The position numbers and the translations under genes are program-made. A stretch of DNA of 64,000 bases from Flavobacterium cupriresistens (GTDB lineage: Bacteria; Bacteroidota; Bacteroidia; Flavobacteriales; Flavobacteriaceae): the NCBI RefSeq assembly GCF_020911925.1, contig NZ_CP087134.1:4898001-4962000 (forward strand), given 5' to 3'. A model generated the notes under the pieces. That model made no database searches. It had not been told where the DNA came from and was given only the letters and a program-made list of their open reading frames with translations. Every line of letters starts with the position of its first letter. Within the stretch, counting starts at the first letter, position 1. Shown piece after piece: positions 56,244 through 63,873 of the stretch.

Positions 56244-56963
56244 CTACAATCCCATTAGCTTCTGGGCTGCCTTTTTAATCTCTTCAACGGTTTTGCCATT
56301 ACCATCACCACTACCTTTAAAATAGTAAATTTTAAGGTCTCGACTCGCTATTCCCCTGTATTTGGTAACTGTTTTTTTATTATCGTACGAACTACCTTTC
56401 TTTGTTGCTACCGGGATTCCGAGTGCTTGAGCAAGCGCTAGAGATATTTCTAAACTTTCGTCATTTTTTCTGTAATCCGTAAATATGGCAGCACTTTTTT
56501 TCCCATTATCAAGATTAACAACAAATGCGATATCACAATTTTTAATTCCCCGCGCTTTCCACTTGGGACTTAAGGTGATATACGGAATTGTTTCAGCATC
56601 AGCATATCTGGCAGCACTGCTCTCCGGTTCATTTCTATTATAAGGAGTAGTTTGTGACACAAAATAACCATCAGCCTGGAGATAACCCTCATAATCATCA
56701 CTTTGACCGATACGTTTTTTAGCAATGCCATAACCCCTGTCTTTTTTAAACTTATTTTGAGTTGCTTCTTCTCGTGTGATCCCTCCATTTAGATTATACA
56801 ATAATCCTTCATTATTTGGATGATAAGCATGCCTGGCTCCATCTAAATTAAGAGCCAGAGTCTTAGTTCGAAAAATATGCGTGGTGTCAACTGCTGTGGT
56901 CTGCGCTGAAGTCCAACTTACGAATGTGCTGAAACATAAAGCAAAAAGAGAATACTTTTTCAT
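56244..56963 (-). CDS. Secreted protein resembling GH75 chitosanase
   Basis: 239 residues with signal peptide MKKYSLFALCFSTFVSWTSA. The body resembles family 75 chitosanase-type folds: a DGYFVSQT segment, IPYITLSP, DIAFVVNLDNGKKSAAIFTD and ESLEISLALAQALGI are in the order seen there (a buried strand, GDIAVV-like strand, Asp in the AIFTD strand, then the S-V-A-L-A helix). The match is by eye, so a chitosan/polysaccharide-hydrolase role is tentative. It stands alone, convergent with msrA. Confidence 0.65.
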   Translation of the reverse strand: MKKYSLFALCFSTFVSWTSAQTTAVDTTHIFRTKTLALNLDGARHAYHPNNEGLLYNLNGGITREEATQNKFKKDRGYGIAKKRIGQSDDYEGYLQADGYFVSQTTPYNRNEPESSAARYADAETIPYITLSPKWKARGIKNCDIAFVVNLDNGKKSAAIFTDYRKNDESLEISLALAQALGIPVATKKGSSYDNKKTVTKYRGIASRDLKIYYFKGSGDGNGKTVEEIKKAAQKLMGL

Positions 56964-57210
56964 ATTTTAAAAATTAAAATTACACGTTCAACAAGTGAAT
57001 AATTAGTCTTAAATTTCAAGTAGACCGCATACTAACTTACTATACAACCGCCACTTTAACACTTTAAAAACAAAAATCTTAACTAATATTATTCCTTATA
57101 AAGTTAGTTATTCAATCGCTCCTACTCACCAGTACAAACACCTGTTTCTCGATTTTTTGAGAACATAAAAAGGATAAAATTTTAAAACAAAATTAAATAC
57201 CCAAAAAACC

Positions 57211-57243
57211 AAAGCTGACAGGTTTCAAAAACCTGTCAGCTTT
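57211..57243. repeat. Short perfect hairpin repeat
   Basis: AAAGCTGACAGGTTT (57211-57225) and its exact complement (57229-57243) surround a 3-base loop. It lies in the 57.0-57.6 kb gap, which has no convincing gene. CTGACAGGTTT-type hairpins are the kind of short interspersed repeat seen between flavobacterial genes. A terminator role is possible but no gene ends close by. Confidence 0.6.
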
Positions 57244-57443
57244 AATTCAATACGAAACTTTTTGTGTGATTTACTTCATCTTATTCGCTTTCAATCAGAT
57301 CTCCTTCGTTAAAAGAACAAACGGAGCATCTACCCTTTTTAAACTTTACGGCTTCGCGACTTTGTGAGATTTTTGTTTTTCCAAAACTTTTGATCCTTTA
57401 ATACAATACGGAAATTCCAGTTCTACCGAAACGTATAAAACAA

Positions 57444-57469
57444 AAAAGCCACTCGATGGAGTGGCTTTT
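57444..57469 (-). terminator. Terminator of the CBASS-like operon
   Basis: An 11-bp perfect stem (57444-57454 with 57459-57469, tetraloop GATG) is followed on the minus strand by a T run (GAGTGGCTTTTTTG). It lies about 150 bases after the last gene of the operon, with nothing in between, so it is the likely end of that transcript. Confidence 0.75.
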
Positions 57470-57616
57470 GGTGAACTTGGAAGTACAAAATTCGAATCTT
57501 TTAATAGAAGATTTGAAACTTTTAGCGGACTGTTTTGAGGAAATAATTAAGATAACCAGTTAAAAACTAAAATAGATAATCTTTGTTAAATGTATATGTA
57601 GTTTTTGGATAAAATT

Positions 57617-58681
57617 TTAAAAATTTAAAATTTTAGATTCTAAAGATGGGAAATAATCGATAATATTTCTTTCGTCTTGAGTTATATTTTCAATCATTTT
57701 ATAGCAAAATTCACTTATACTTTCTTTTTCTTTATAAGTTAAAGAGTTAGAAATAATATTATTAGTGTTTGCAGGATCAATGATTTTAATAAACATTATA
57801 TTTTCAGCTAAAAAGTTAATTGTTTCAAGTAAACATTTTTCTATTCCATAAGGAATTTGTTTTTTTTCAAAGGCTTTTTTTACTAAAAACTCAATGTGGA
57901 TTGACTTCAATTTTAAATTGTTTTCAACTTTCCATACTTTTAATAATCGAACAATTTTCTTTTCTTTAGTGGAAAATTGCATTTTTTTTAATTGTTTCAG
58001 ATAATTAGTTTTCTTATACGTTGGTTTTTCAAAAAAACCAGTATTATTAACATATAAATAAGTATCTCCTGAATTATTATCGATTTGTCTTAAAGGAATA
58101 ACATCAATCCTTTTTATTTCATTTCCAATATTAAATTCTAATCCTATTGAATGTTTTTGCTCCCTAATTCCTACTAATTTTGTATCTTGAAATTCGTCAA
58201 ATATAAAATCTGAAACTGTATAATACACATTTTCAATAGAACCAAAATCTCTTTTAAAAGGAATTTGAATATCTATATCTGAACCGTAAATTGAAGTGTC
58301 TTTTGTAATAGAACCGTTTAAATTAGGATAATTAGCAAGTTCTTTATTAAATTTAGAATCTAATTTCTTTCGAACCTTTTCAGCTTTTTCAAGTAGCAAT
58401 GTATTGTCATCTTTATAGTAATTCAAGGTTCTATTCAAATATTTTGAAACATTCCCAACTGAGGCAATAACTTTTGACATTTTATTATCCCTAATTAAAC
58501 CAATTGCAAATCCACCAGTTCCACCTACTAAAGCACCAGTTCCAAATGATTTTAATAAATTTATCCAATCAAATTTTTGGCCAGCATTCTGATTACTTAA
58601 TTGTTGAAAAATATTAATTGCAGCATTTCCGAGACCAAAAATTACTGCTCCATTTGTTGCGTATTTTACAGCTTTATTCAT
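57617..58681 (-). CDS. Membrane-anchored CD-NTase-like nucleotidyltransferase
   Basis: 354 residues. The N-terminus has two hydrophobic segments (about 11-26 AVIFGLGNAAINIF and 43-62 FGTGALVGGTGGFAIGL, the second glycine-rich), then a nucleotidyltransferase domain. The catalytic motifs are complete: NGSITKDT (GS, about 123), SDIDIQIPF (first two Asp, about 134) and KRIDVIPL (third Asp, about 192). The helical C-terminus resembles the other CD-NTase of this operon (IVRLLKVWK, DPANTNNIISNSLT, IIDYFP), so the two are homologues. It is the last gene, 1 base after the preceding one. It could be a second cyclase, a membrane-bound effector that uses the fold for another purpose, or a sensor. I know no standard CBASS component with this plan. 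Confidence 0.85.
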   Translation of the reverse strand: MNKAVKYATNGAVIFGLGNAAINIFQQLSNQNAGQKFDWINLLKSFGTGALVGGTGGFAIGLIRDNKMSKVIASVGNVSKYLNRTLNYYKDDNTLLLEKAEKVRKKLDSKFNKELANYPNLNGSITKDTSIYGSDIDIQIPFKRDFGSIENVYYTVSDFIFDEFQDTKLVGIREQKHSIGLEFNIGNEIKRIDVIPLRQIDNNSGDTYLYVNNTGFFEKPTYKKTNYLKQLKKMQFSTKEKKIVRLLKVWKVENNLKLKSIHIEFLVKKAFEKKQIPYGIEKCLLETINFLAENIMFIKIIDPANTNNIISNSLTYKEKESISEFCYKMIENITQDERNIIDYFPSLESKILNF

Positions 58682-58682
58682 A

Positions 58683-59438
58683 TTAATCTTCTTTCCTTAT
58701 TGATTCAACAAAACTCAAAGTAGACAATATGCTGTGATATAAAGTAAATTTTGAATTAGCAAAATTTAATCTAGGATTTCTATCAAGATTTTTAGAAGTG
58801 TAAGCAACAAAACAAACATCTTCATCACTCTCTTCAGACATTATACTGTCAATTTCAGTTTGAGAAAACTCACCATCAATATTGTTGAAAATTATTAAAT
58901 CGTGTTCCGGAATTGTGCCAGTAGTATTATTTATTCTATAAATTAAATGTTTAAATTTAAAATTTGACATAGTCTTCTTGACTTCATCTTGAGCATCTTC
59001 AGTCGGACTAATTACAATAATTTTTTTCGTGTTCTTTAAACTAGTTTCAAATTCTTGATTACTTACTAACTTTATAATTTCTTCTCTCTTTTGCTCAACG
59101 ATTGTTTCTATCTTATCATCAATCAATTTCTGGACCTTTCTTTTAATTCCCCAAATTGTCATATAAAAGCCCCAAAGTGTTGTTGGAATTCCAAGAATTA
59201 AAATAAGTTTAAGCAAATTTTCAACATCTTCATACTTACTGTCTAATTCTTTTTTTAATTCATCCTTTGCATTTTGAATTTCAATTTTAGATAAATTATC
59301 TATGTTACTTTTGTATTCTTCTAAATAACTAATTCTTTTTTCCAATTCAATTGTCTTATCTGGCGCATTTACAGCAAATAATATATCACAATGAATCATT
59401 ACAAAAAACAACATTACAACTATTTTAACCTTATTCAT
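58683..59438 (-). CDS. Two-TM protein with coiled coil and Rossmann-like domain; candidate CBASS effector
   Basis: About 251 residues from ATG 59438 (MNKVKIVVMLFFVM), which overlaps the JAB gene's stop by 8 bases. The frame is open to 59495 but that would bury the hydrophobic start. An N-terminal signal-like segment ends near FAVNA. A predicted coiled coil follows (about 30-75, IELEKRISYLEEY and KDELKKELDSKYED). A second membrane span lies at about 77-100 (LLKLILILGIPTTLWGFYM). A charged linker then leads to an alpha/beta domain (about 140-250) with strands KKIIVISPTED, HDLIIFNNI and VCFVAYTS, Rossmann-like. Topology would put the coil outside and the alpha/beta domain in the cytoplasm, where a cyclic nucleotide could bind. 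The effector role is inferred from operon position. Confidence 0.75.
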   Translation of the reverse strand: MNKVKIVVMLFFVMIHCDILFAVNAPDKTIELEKRISYLEEYKSNIDNLSKIEIQNAKDELKKELDSKYEDVENLLKLILILGIPTTLWGFYMTIWGIKRKVQKLIDDKIETIVEQKREEIIKLVSNQEFETSLKNTKKIIVISPTEDAQDEVKKTMSNFKFKHLIYRINNTTGTIPEHDLIIFNNIDGEFSQTEIDSIMSEESDEDVCFVAYTSKNLDRNPRLNFANSKFTLYHSILSTLSFVESIRKED

Positions 59439-59895
59439 ATCTATATAATTTATTTTTAAATTGAACATAAAAACCAAGTTCAATCTTGGCTTCATTATAG
59501 CCTATAATTAACATTACAGGATTTGATATTGAAACATCTTCATGATTTGTTATTGAAGTTATGGCACTAATATCTGTACCGCTAGGTATTGGTAAATTAT
59601 TAGGATGTGTATGCCATTCGCCTACATAATACTTTTGGGGATTTTCATTATAATAATTTCTCAATTTATCTTCTATTCCTATGGTATCTCTCTCAAACAA
59701 ATATGGCGTTGCCTTATATTTATTCGGAAGAATTGTATCAGTAATATTCAATTGAGTTTGGTTATTGGAATAATGACCTATTAGAAAACCTCCAAATTCA
59801 TTTGGATAATGTTGTATTCCAATATCAATAATATTTGAAAGCAAAGCATTTTCAACATTAATTATCAATCCTATTTCCTTATTTTTATATGTCAA
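59431..59895 (-). CDS. cap3: JAB/JAMM isopeptidase, Cap3-like
   Basis: 154 residues. The JAMM metalloprotease motif is complete: Glu in NEFGGFLIGH (about 33), His-x-His in GEWHTHP (about 97) and Ser...Asp in PSGTD (about 107). In type II CBASS, Cap3 cuts the CD-NTase from its conjugates and opposes Cap2. It follows the E2-E1 gene with a 4-base overlap. The start is a TTG (59895) inside TTGA, with no in-frame ATG before the catalytic region, so the rare start looks real and coupled to the upstream stop. Confidence 0.92.
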   Translation of the reverse strand: MTYKNKEIGLIINVENALLSNIIDIGIQHYPNEFGGFLIGHYSNNQTQLNITDTILPNKYKATPYLFERDTIGIEDKLRNYYNENPQKYYVGEWHTHPNNLPIPSGTDISAITSITNHEDVSISNPVMLIIGYNEAKIELGFYVQFKNKLYRYE

Positions 59896-61553
59896 AATTC
59901 GTTTAGTTTAATGTTAAATTCATTTTCATCTTCAGTTTTCAACACAAAGTTTCTTAATAATTTACTGTCATCTGAAAATTTTAAATTTAGATGTTTGATT
60001 GCAAATTGTACAAGTGTATTTATATCATTATATGAGGCTTTAAAAGTTGGATTCCAGCAACCAGTTGGGTTATGAATATCTTCCAAATCATTTTCTAAAA
60101 CATTTTCAAATTGATTCATAACCCAATCATAACTTTTTGGTTCAACTGAACAAACTAAATCTTTTGCATTGTTTGTAATTGACATTGTTATCAAGCGTTT
60201 TAAATCAAGTTGATTTAAAACGTACATTAAATCATTATCCGTTGAACAATCAATTATTAGATCATAAGAAGCTAACGGTTCTTCTAATTTACTTTTAGAA
60301 TTATTTATACCTTGCAATATCTTGGAATAAAAGTGTAACATACCACTATCTAAAATTCCAATTTCTACAAACGGAGAAATTCTAAATAATTCATTTGATA
60401 GATCATCTACTTTATTACATACACCAGTTAGAAACGAATATTCTGATCTGCAAACATTTTCCGGCTCTTTTATGTCAAAATCAACAATATCAATCCTTGT
60501 ACAACCACATCTTGTCAAAGTTGTAGCAACAATACTTCCTATGGCACCCACACCAATGATTAAAATTTTACTTCTGGTAATTTTATCCCCTAATTTTCCT
60601 CTTCCAAAAAAATAATTATAGGAACAGTTTCTTGTAATACACCAAATAATATTTTTATCAATAAATCTACCTTTCCAAATTTGATTCTCTTTGAAAGATT
60701 CGATAGGAAATTTTCCAATTTCTAAAATTGCTACTTGCCAATGTATTTCTAAGTCAGAAATCTTATAACCAATTAATAAAGGAATTGGATCCCCTTTTAT
60801 TTTTTGATTATTTTTTTGAACATTGTCTAAAAATTTTAAAAAATCTTGTGTTACTAGACTTTTTAAATCTTCCCAATTACTAATTATAAATTTTTTCCTT
60901 GTTGTGGGAGGATTATCCAAAAACACAAATAAACCCATGTTTTTGTTCCCTAATTGCTTAATGGAATTGCTCCATTTGCATTCTGTAATTATTCTACTGA
61001 ATGGATCTTTAAAATTTTGAACAATATGATTAGTAATCGTTTTGTCAAGATATAAGCCATCGTTTATTTTTGAATAATCAAAGAAACCAAATTGATTTTT
61101 ATTAAAAGAATAATCAACTTCTGTAAACAAGTAAGAAAAATGAATGTTATTAAATTCTTTCGGTTGAAGAATTATGTGCTCATAATGATTATCATTTTCT
61201 TTATTTAAATAATATTTTAAGATCCATCTTTTTAATGAATTAATATCTATTTCAATTTTTTTCTTTAAATCTATATTATGAGAGGTATGAATACAAATAG
61301 AACCATCTCCCATAACATGGCCATATTCTAAAAAGCTAGTGTTAGAAAAAGTTATTGATTCAGTATCTAGTCTCTTCAATGGATATTCAGGGTAAATCCT
61401 AACATCAAAAATTAGAATTTCTACGCTATTATCTAATGAGACCTTTATTTTTCCAACAATATTAAAATCACAATCTGAACTAAATGGAGTTTCAATTGAA
61501 ATTCCATTTAGTTCAGAAATGACTTGTTGTATCTTATTTAGTCGTGCATCCAT
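59892..61553 (-). CDS. cap2: E2-E1 fusion ubiquitin-transfer-like enzyme, Cap2-like
   Basis: About 553 residues from ATG 61553 (MDARLNKIQQ); a TTG one codon earlier is possible. The N-terminal E2-like part has the expected Cys in GDGSICIHTS (about 88). After a linker of about 200 residues comes a ThiF/E1 domain with the ATP-binding loop IIGVGAIGSIVATTL (about 333), the DFD...ENVCRSEYS adenylation segment and a later Cys in TGCWNPTF (about 499) that fits the E1 thioester site. Cap2 joins the CD-NTase C-terminus to target proteins and so primes signalling. It lies 3 bases after the CD-NTase gene, whose product ends in Gly, as expected for such a substrate. Confidence 0.92.
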   Translation of the reverse strand: MDARLNKIQQVISELNGISIETPFSSDCDFNIVGKIKVSLDNSVEILIFDVRIYPEYPLKRLDTESITFSNTSFLEYGHVMGDGSICIHTSHNIDLKKKIEIDINSLKRWILKYYLNKENDNHYEHIILQPKEFNNIHFSYLFTEVDYSFNKNQFGFFDYSKINDGLYLDKTITNHIVQNFKDPFSRIITECKWSNSIKQLGNKNMGLFVFLDNPPTTRKKFIISNWEDLKSLVTQDFLKFLDNVQKNNQKIKGDPIPLLIGYKISDLEIHWQVAILEIGKFPIESFKENQIWKGRFIDKNIIWCITRNCSYNYFFGRGKLGDKITRSKILIIGVGAIGSIVATTLTRCGCTRIDIVDFDIKEPENVCRSEYSFLTGVCNKVDDLSNELFRISPFVEIGILDSGMLHFYSKILQGINNSKSKLEEPLASYDLIIDCSTDNDLMYVLNQLDLKRLITMSITNNAKDLVCSVEPKSYDWVMNQFENVLENDLEDIHNPTGCWNPTFKASYNDINTLVQFAIKHLNLKFSDDSKLLRNFVLKTEDENEFNIKLNEF

Positions 61554-61556
61554 CAA

Positions 61557-62537
61557 TTAACCGAATCTTTCATTTTTTGGTGGAGCAGAATAGAATCCAT
61601 TTCCTTTATTTTCATATTTATTATCAGCTTTCTCTTCTTCAAGAAATTTTGCGTTTTCTGGAAAGTAAGTTTTGATGTTTTCGTCATTATCCTTAATTCT
61701 TTCAAGCATATTTTTCATATCGTAAGAAAGTGTGTCTCTTTCTGATTCAGTTAGTGAATCAATTAAATCATTAGAGCTATTCCCTGGATCTTTAAGTGTG
61801 AAGCTATCTTTTATTACTTCATCACGAATATATTCTAGCACAGTTTCTAATTTACTCCATAAATTGCCCGTAATTTCCTTATTATCAAAAGCTTTAATTG
61901 TAATCAATTCTAAAAAAAATGATTTAGTCGGGTAATTATATTTAGTATTTTTCCACACCTTTAAAAGGCGAATAATTTTTCTAATAGATTCCTTTTCTTT
62001 AGTAGCTCTGTCTTTGATATTTTTAATTTGTGCTTGAACATTGGTTTTAATTCTTTCACTTCCTGCATCATAATTACCGTACTTATAATATACATATAAA
62101 TTCAAATTTTCATCGTCACTATACTGATCTTGATTTAATTCTCGTCCAGGAACAACATCAATTTTTACGACATCCCCATCATCATCACTATGAAACTCGA
62201 TTCCTACCGAAACTTTTTGCTTTCTAACCGTAGCGACATCTTTATATTTTTCATATAAAAAATCGTATGCATCATCAAACATTTCCTTCAACGTTCCCTT
62301 TGAACCAAAAGCGTTTCTCTTAAATGGTGAAACCATATCAAAATCAAATTTGGTATTCATTGCTGTATTCTTTGCGTATGAACCAGAATTAAACGGAGAA
62401 TAAATATTATCCCCATAATTTTCTTCTAAAGCTTCTTTAACCTCCTTGTTCTTCTCTTTGTGCTTATTTAAAAGCTGCTCCTCTTTGGTTATTTGATGCG
62501 TTTTAATTACCGAATCTAAATGTAAGCTCTTGTCCAT
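61557..62537 (-). CDS. CD-NTase (CBASS oligonucleotide cyclase)
   Basis: 326 residues. The nucleotidyltransferase active site is complete: FNSGSYAKNT (GS about 54), KFDFDMVSPF (Asp pair about 64) and VKIDVVPG (third Asp about 127). The helical C-terminal half includes IIRLLKVWKNTKY. A flexible charged tail ends NERFG, so the last residue is glycine, suited to conjugation by the E2-E1 enzyme encoded next. The cyclase should make a cyclic oligonucleotide after phage sensing. Which product it makes cannot be read from the sequence. It is a homologue of the membrane-anchored nucleotidyltransferase at the end of the operon. Confidence 0.92.
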   Translation of the reverse strand: MDKSLHLDSVIKTHQITKEEQLLNKHKEKNKEVKEALEENYGDNIYSPFNSGSYAKNTAMNTKFDFDMVSPFKRNAFGSKGTLKEMFDDAYDFLYEKYKDVATVRKQKVSVGIEFHSDDDGDVVKIDVVPGRELNQDQYSDDENLNLYVYYKYGNYDAGSERIKTNVQAQIKNIKDRATKEKESIRKIIRLLKVWKNTKYNYPTKSFFLELITIKAFDNKEITGNLWSKLETVLEYIRDEVIKDSFTLKDPGNSSNDLIDSLTESERDTLSYDMKNMLERIKDNDENIKTYFPENAKFLEEEKADNKYENKGNGFYSAPPKNERFG

Positions 62538-62542
62538 ATTTT

Positions 62543-62857
62543 TTATTTTATAGGTATCATATTAATTGAATTATCTAAATTATCTTTTACAGAAGCATTT
62601 GCAATCGTTCTTAAATATTCTATATTTCCAATAGTAACAACCGTTACCAATGCACCAATTTCCCAGTCAGGATATCCCCAAGTAATTGTTTTTATAGTTT
62701 TTTTTGCTTTCAAAAAGTTAATTGCATTTGATTCAGATGTTTTTACACCCATTTTAAATGAATTATTTTCATTTACAGTATGTAACATTACATCTGTGAT
62801 TCTTTCAGAGCTGTCTTTCCAAACACCTGAAATAAAATAGTCAGCTAATTTTGCCAT
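62543..62857 (-). CDS. Small DUF3892-like protein, first gene of the CBASS-like operon
   Basis: 104 residues, soluble. The pattern FISGVWKDSSERITDVMLHTV near the start, then SNAINFLKAKKTIKTITWG, then VTIGNIEYLRTIANASVKDN resembles DUF3892, small proteins often seen beside phage, restriction or other defence genes and not functionally understood. It is 5 bases from the CD-NTase and must share its transcript. It could be a regulator, an accessory factor or a phage sensor; nothing in the sequence decides. Confidence 0.75.
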   Translation of the reverse strand: MAKLADYFISGVWKDSSERITDVMLHTVNENNSFKMGVKTSESNAINFLKAKKTIKTITWGYPDWEIGALVTVVTIGNIEYLRTIANASVKDNLDNSINMIPIK

Positions 62858-62870
62858 TTTTATTAGTTTT

Positions 62871-62983
62871 ACATGTTTATGTATCTAACAAAAATTCAAT
62901 TTTTGTGCCAAACAGATAAAACACTTACCAATCTGTCAATTTGGCATTTTATTTGCTAATCTGATAAACATGTCGTACTTTTG
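62871..62983. promoter_or_regulatory. Divergent promoters and operator palindromes between the CBASS-like operon and its regulator
   Basis: Plus strand: TTTG (62952-62955), a 20-base spacer and TACTTTTG (62976-62983), a perfect TAnnTTTG, about 25 bases before the XRE gene. Minus strand: TTG (62937-62939), a 20-base spacer and TCTGTTTG (62909-62916), a near match for the operon. Overlapping the minus-strand promoter is an imperfect palindrome, TGCCAAACAGAT (62906-62917) with ATCTGTCAATTTGGCA (62931-62946). ACATGTTTAT (62871-62880) and its exact complement (62964-62973) flank the whole region. These are good candidates for XRE operators that silence both directions. Confidence 0.6.
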
Positions 62984-63008
62984 CATCATATTTTAAAATC
63001 TATAAATT

Positions 63009-63347
63009 ATGAGAGACTTTAAAGGTATTCTCTACTATATGATTGGTAATAGAATTAAATCCTTGAGAACAGAAAGAAGTTTAAGTCAAGAAGATCTTTC
63101 TTTACAATTAAACCTATCAAGAGCTTCAATTTCTAATATTGAATTAGGAAGACATCAAATTCCATTATTTTTACTTTATGAATTATCTTTATATTTTAAA
63201 ATTGATATTCATGATTTGATCCCGTCAATTGAAGAAATTCAATCGAATTTAAACTCTAATAGTCCAGAATTATCTAAAATTTTAGACACACAAAATCTGG
63301 ATTTATCACAAAAAGTAAACCTCGAAAACATATTAAACAGTATATAA
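63009..63347 (+). CDS. XRE-family repressor, CapH-like
   Basis: 112 residues. A helix-turn-helix of the XRE type is clear: IGNRIKSLRTERSLSQEDLS then LNLSRASISNIELGRHQIP. The rest is a short tail that may dimerise. It faces the CBASS-like operon and overlaps in transcription with the metallopeptidase gene that follows after 1 base. In some CBASS loci a repressor (CapH) is cut by a partner protease (CapP) on DNA damage, which lifts repression. This pair has the same layout. The start at 63009 fits the promoter just upstream; the next ATG (63039) would still keep the HTH. Confidence 0.9.
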   Translation: MRDFKGILYYMIGNRIKSLRTERSLSQEDLSLQLNLSRASISNIELGRHQIPLFLLYELSLYFKIDIHDLIPSIEEIQSNLNSNSPELSKILDTQNLDLSQKVNLENILNSI

Positions 63348-63348
63348 T

Positions 63349-63873
63349 ATGATACTCTATAAAAAAATTGAAGAAAAAACTTTCAGTATTTTATCAGAAC
63401 TAAACATTGATGCCCCAAATCAGATAGACGTTCTTAAAATAGCAGAATATTTAGGTGTTGACGCTAAACCTGCCACACTTGACAGTTCAATTTCAGGACT
63501 ATTTGTCATAAAAGAACAAAAGCCATACATCAGGTATAATGAAAATGAAGCTCCACAAAGACAAAAATTCACGATTGCCCACGAATTAGGCCATTTCGTT
63601 TTACACAAAGACACTCCATTATTTGTCGATAAAAATGAGACAGTTCTTTATCGAAATTTAGATTCTACAACCGGAGAGCTTTTAAAAGAGAAAGAGGCGA
63701 ATTCTTTCGCAGCGTCTTTACTTATGCCAAAAGTGTTTATTGAAGAAGAAATAAAAAAAATTCCTGCAGGCACAGATCCAATAATTTATCTTTCGGATGT
63801 TTTTAAAGTTAGTACTCAAGCAATGAACTATCGATTGAATAATTTAGGTTATTCTTTTTTAGGAATGTTTTAA
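63349..63873 (+). CDS. ImmA/IrrE-family zinc metallopeptidase, CapP-like
   Basis: 174 residues. The zinc site is FTIAHELGHFVLHKD (HELGH about residue 77), with a third ligand Glu in KEKEANSFAASLLMP. The N-terminal IAEYLGVDAKPATLDSSISG and the C-terminal FKVSTQAMNYRLNNLG are typical of ImmA/IrrE peptidases, which cleave an XRE repressor. It is translated right after the repressor gene. By analogy with CapH-CapP it would switch on the divergent CBASS-like operon under stress. Nothing recognisable follows in the last 127 bases of the window. Confidence 0.92.
   Translation: MILYKKIEEKTFSILSELNIDAPNQIDVLKIAEYLGVDAKPATLDSSISGLFVIKEQKPYIRYNENEAPQRQKFTIAHELGHFVLHKDTPLFVDKNETVLYRNLDSTTGELLKEKEANSFAASLLMPKVFIEEEIKKIPAGTDPIIYLSDVFKVSTQAMNYRLNNLGYSFLGMF

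Noticed and set aside
57485..57500. ATTCGAATC resembling a tRNA T-loop
   Set aside because: No acceptor stem, D-arm or anticodon arm can be folded around it, so no tRNA is called.
57456..57563. Short plus-strand frame of 35 codons beginning in a hairpin (MEWLLVNLEV...)
   Set aside because: It starts inside the terminator stem, has no promoter, and shows no recognisable domain. More likely chance than a gene or integrase remnant.
59439..59495. Longer start for the two-TM protein
   Set aside because: It would overlap the JAB gene by 65 bases. The ATG at 59438 gives an 8-base overlap and starts right before the hydrophobic segment.
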